Source of the DNA: CAWAHD01 sp963781785
GTDB lineage: Bacteria; Planctomycetota; Planctomycetia; Isosphaerales; Isosphaeraceae
Length of the DNA stretch: 64,000 bases
NCBI GenBank assembly: GCA_963781785.1
Contig: CAWAHD010000001.1
Span: forward strand, 1,550,001-1,614,000
Reading direction: 5' to 3'
Part shown: positions 63,955-64,000 of the stretch, piece by piece
Numbering within the stretch: position 1 is the stretch's first letter
How the letters are laid out: every line of letters starts with the position of its first letter
Program-made: the position numbers and the translations under genes
Notes under the pieces: generated by a model
Told to the model about the DNA's origin: nothing
The model's database searches: none
What the model saw: the letters and a program-made list of their open reading frames with translations, nothing else

Positions 63955-64000
63955 ATGCGCCGGTTCCTGATGTTCTGTGTCGTTGCGGCATGCTCTGGGG
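63955..64000 (+). CDS. Start of a probable lipoprotein gene, cut by right edge
   Basis: ATG at 63955 has AAGGAG (63941-63946) 8 nt upstream. The 15 visible residues, MRRFLMFCVVAACSG, are a lipoprotein signal peptide with lipobox VAAC. The rest lies outside the window. Confidence 0.6.
   Translation, partial: MRRFLMFCVVAACSG

Overview
The window is GC-rich bacterial DNA. I infer Planctomycetota, perhaps an Isosphaeraceae-like lineage, from the mix of housekeeping genes: lpxA, rex, ribD, a GH97 glycosidase, a multihaem cytochrome with an N-terminal TPR-like region, an anti-sigma-like membrane protein, paired STAS proteins and a secreted Gly/Met-repeat protein. This is inference; there is no rRNA to anchor it.

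Positions 1 to about 44.9 kb hold one large hybrid polyketide synthase / nonribosomal peptide synthetase (PKS/NRPS) cluster, cut by the left edge. Two operons diverge from a 1.1 kb intergenic region (16502-17605). The leftward operon encodes three single-module PKS proteins: PKS1 (KS-AT-DH-cMT-ER-KR-ACP), PKS2 (KS-cMT-KR-ACP, with the AT missing) and PKS3 (KS-AT-KR..., running off the window). The rightward operon encodes NRPS1 (TubC_N-C-A-PCP), PKS4 (KS-AT-KR-PCP), NRPS2 (TubC_N-C-A-PCP-TE with a Cys nucleophile), a cyclic-peptide-type ABC exporter, a type II thioesterase, PKS5 (KS-AT-DH-cMT-KR-ACP), PKS6 (KS-AT-inactive DH-cMT-ACP) and a stand-alone condensation-domain protein. Both adenylation domains read as glycine-specific. 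Four of six PKS modules carry a C-methyltransferase. The likely product is an alpha-methylated polyketide joined to a Gly-ketide-Gly segment, released by TE and exported. Gene order does not fix module order, and I recognise no known cluster.

From 45 to 64 kb the genes look like ordinary chromosome: a Gfo/Idh oxidoreductase with lpxA, a small membrane protein, a Gly/Met-repeat secreted protein with an anti-sigma-like gene and a hypothetical, ribD-rex, tRNA-Gln(TTG), a DUF433/DUF5615 toxin-antitoxin-like pair, an S1C protease, an M24 peptidase, a membrane-anchored Pcm, a secreted protein, a GH97 glycosidase, a response regulator, a seven-haem cytochrome, two STAS proteins, and the start of a lipoprotein at the right edge.

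Many long genes are broken into adjacent reading frames by what look like single-base indels. These occur in housekeeping ribD and the GH97 gene as well as in the cluster, and each piece stays conserved and stop-free. I therefore read them mainly as sequencing errors and annotate the pieces as single genes, giving approximate shift positions.
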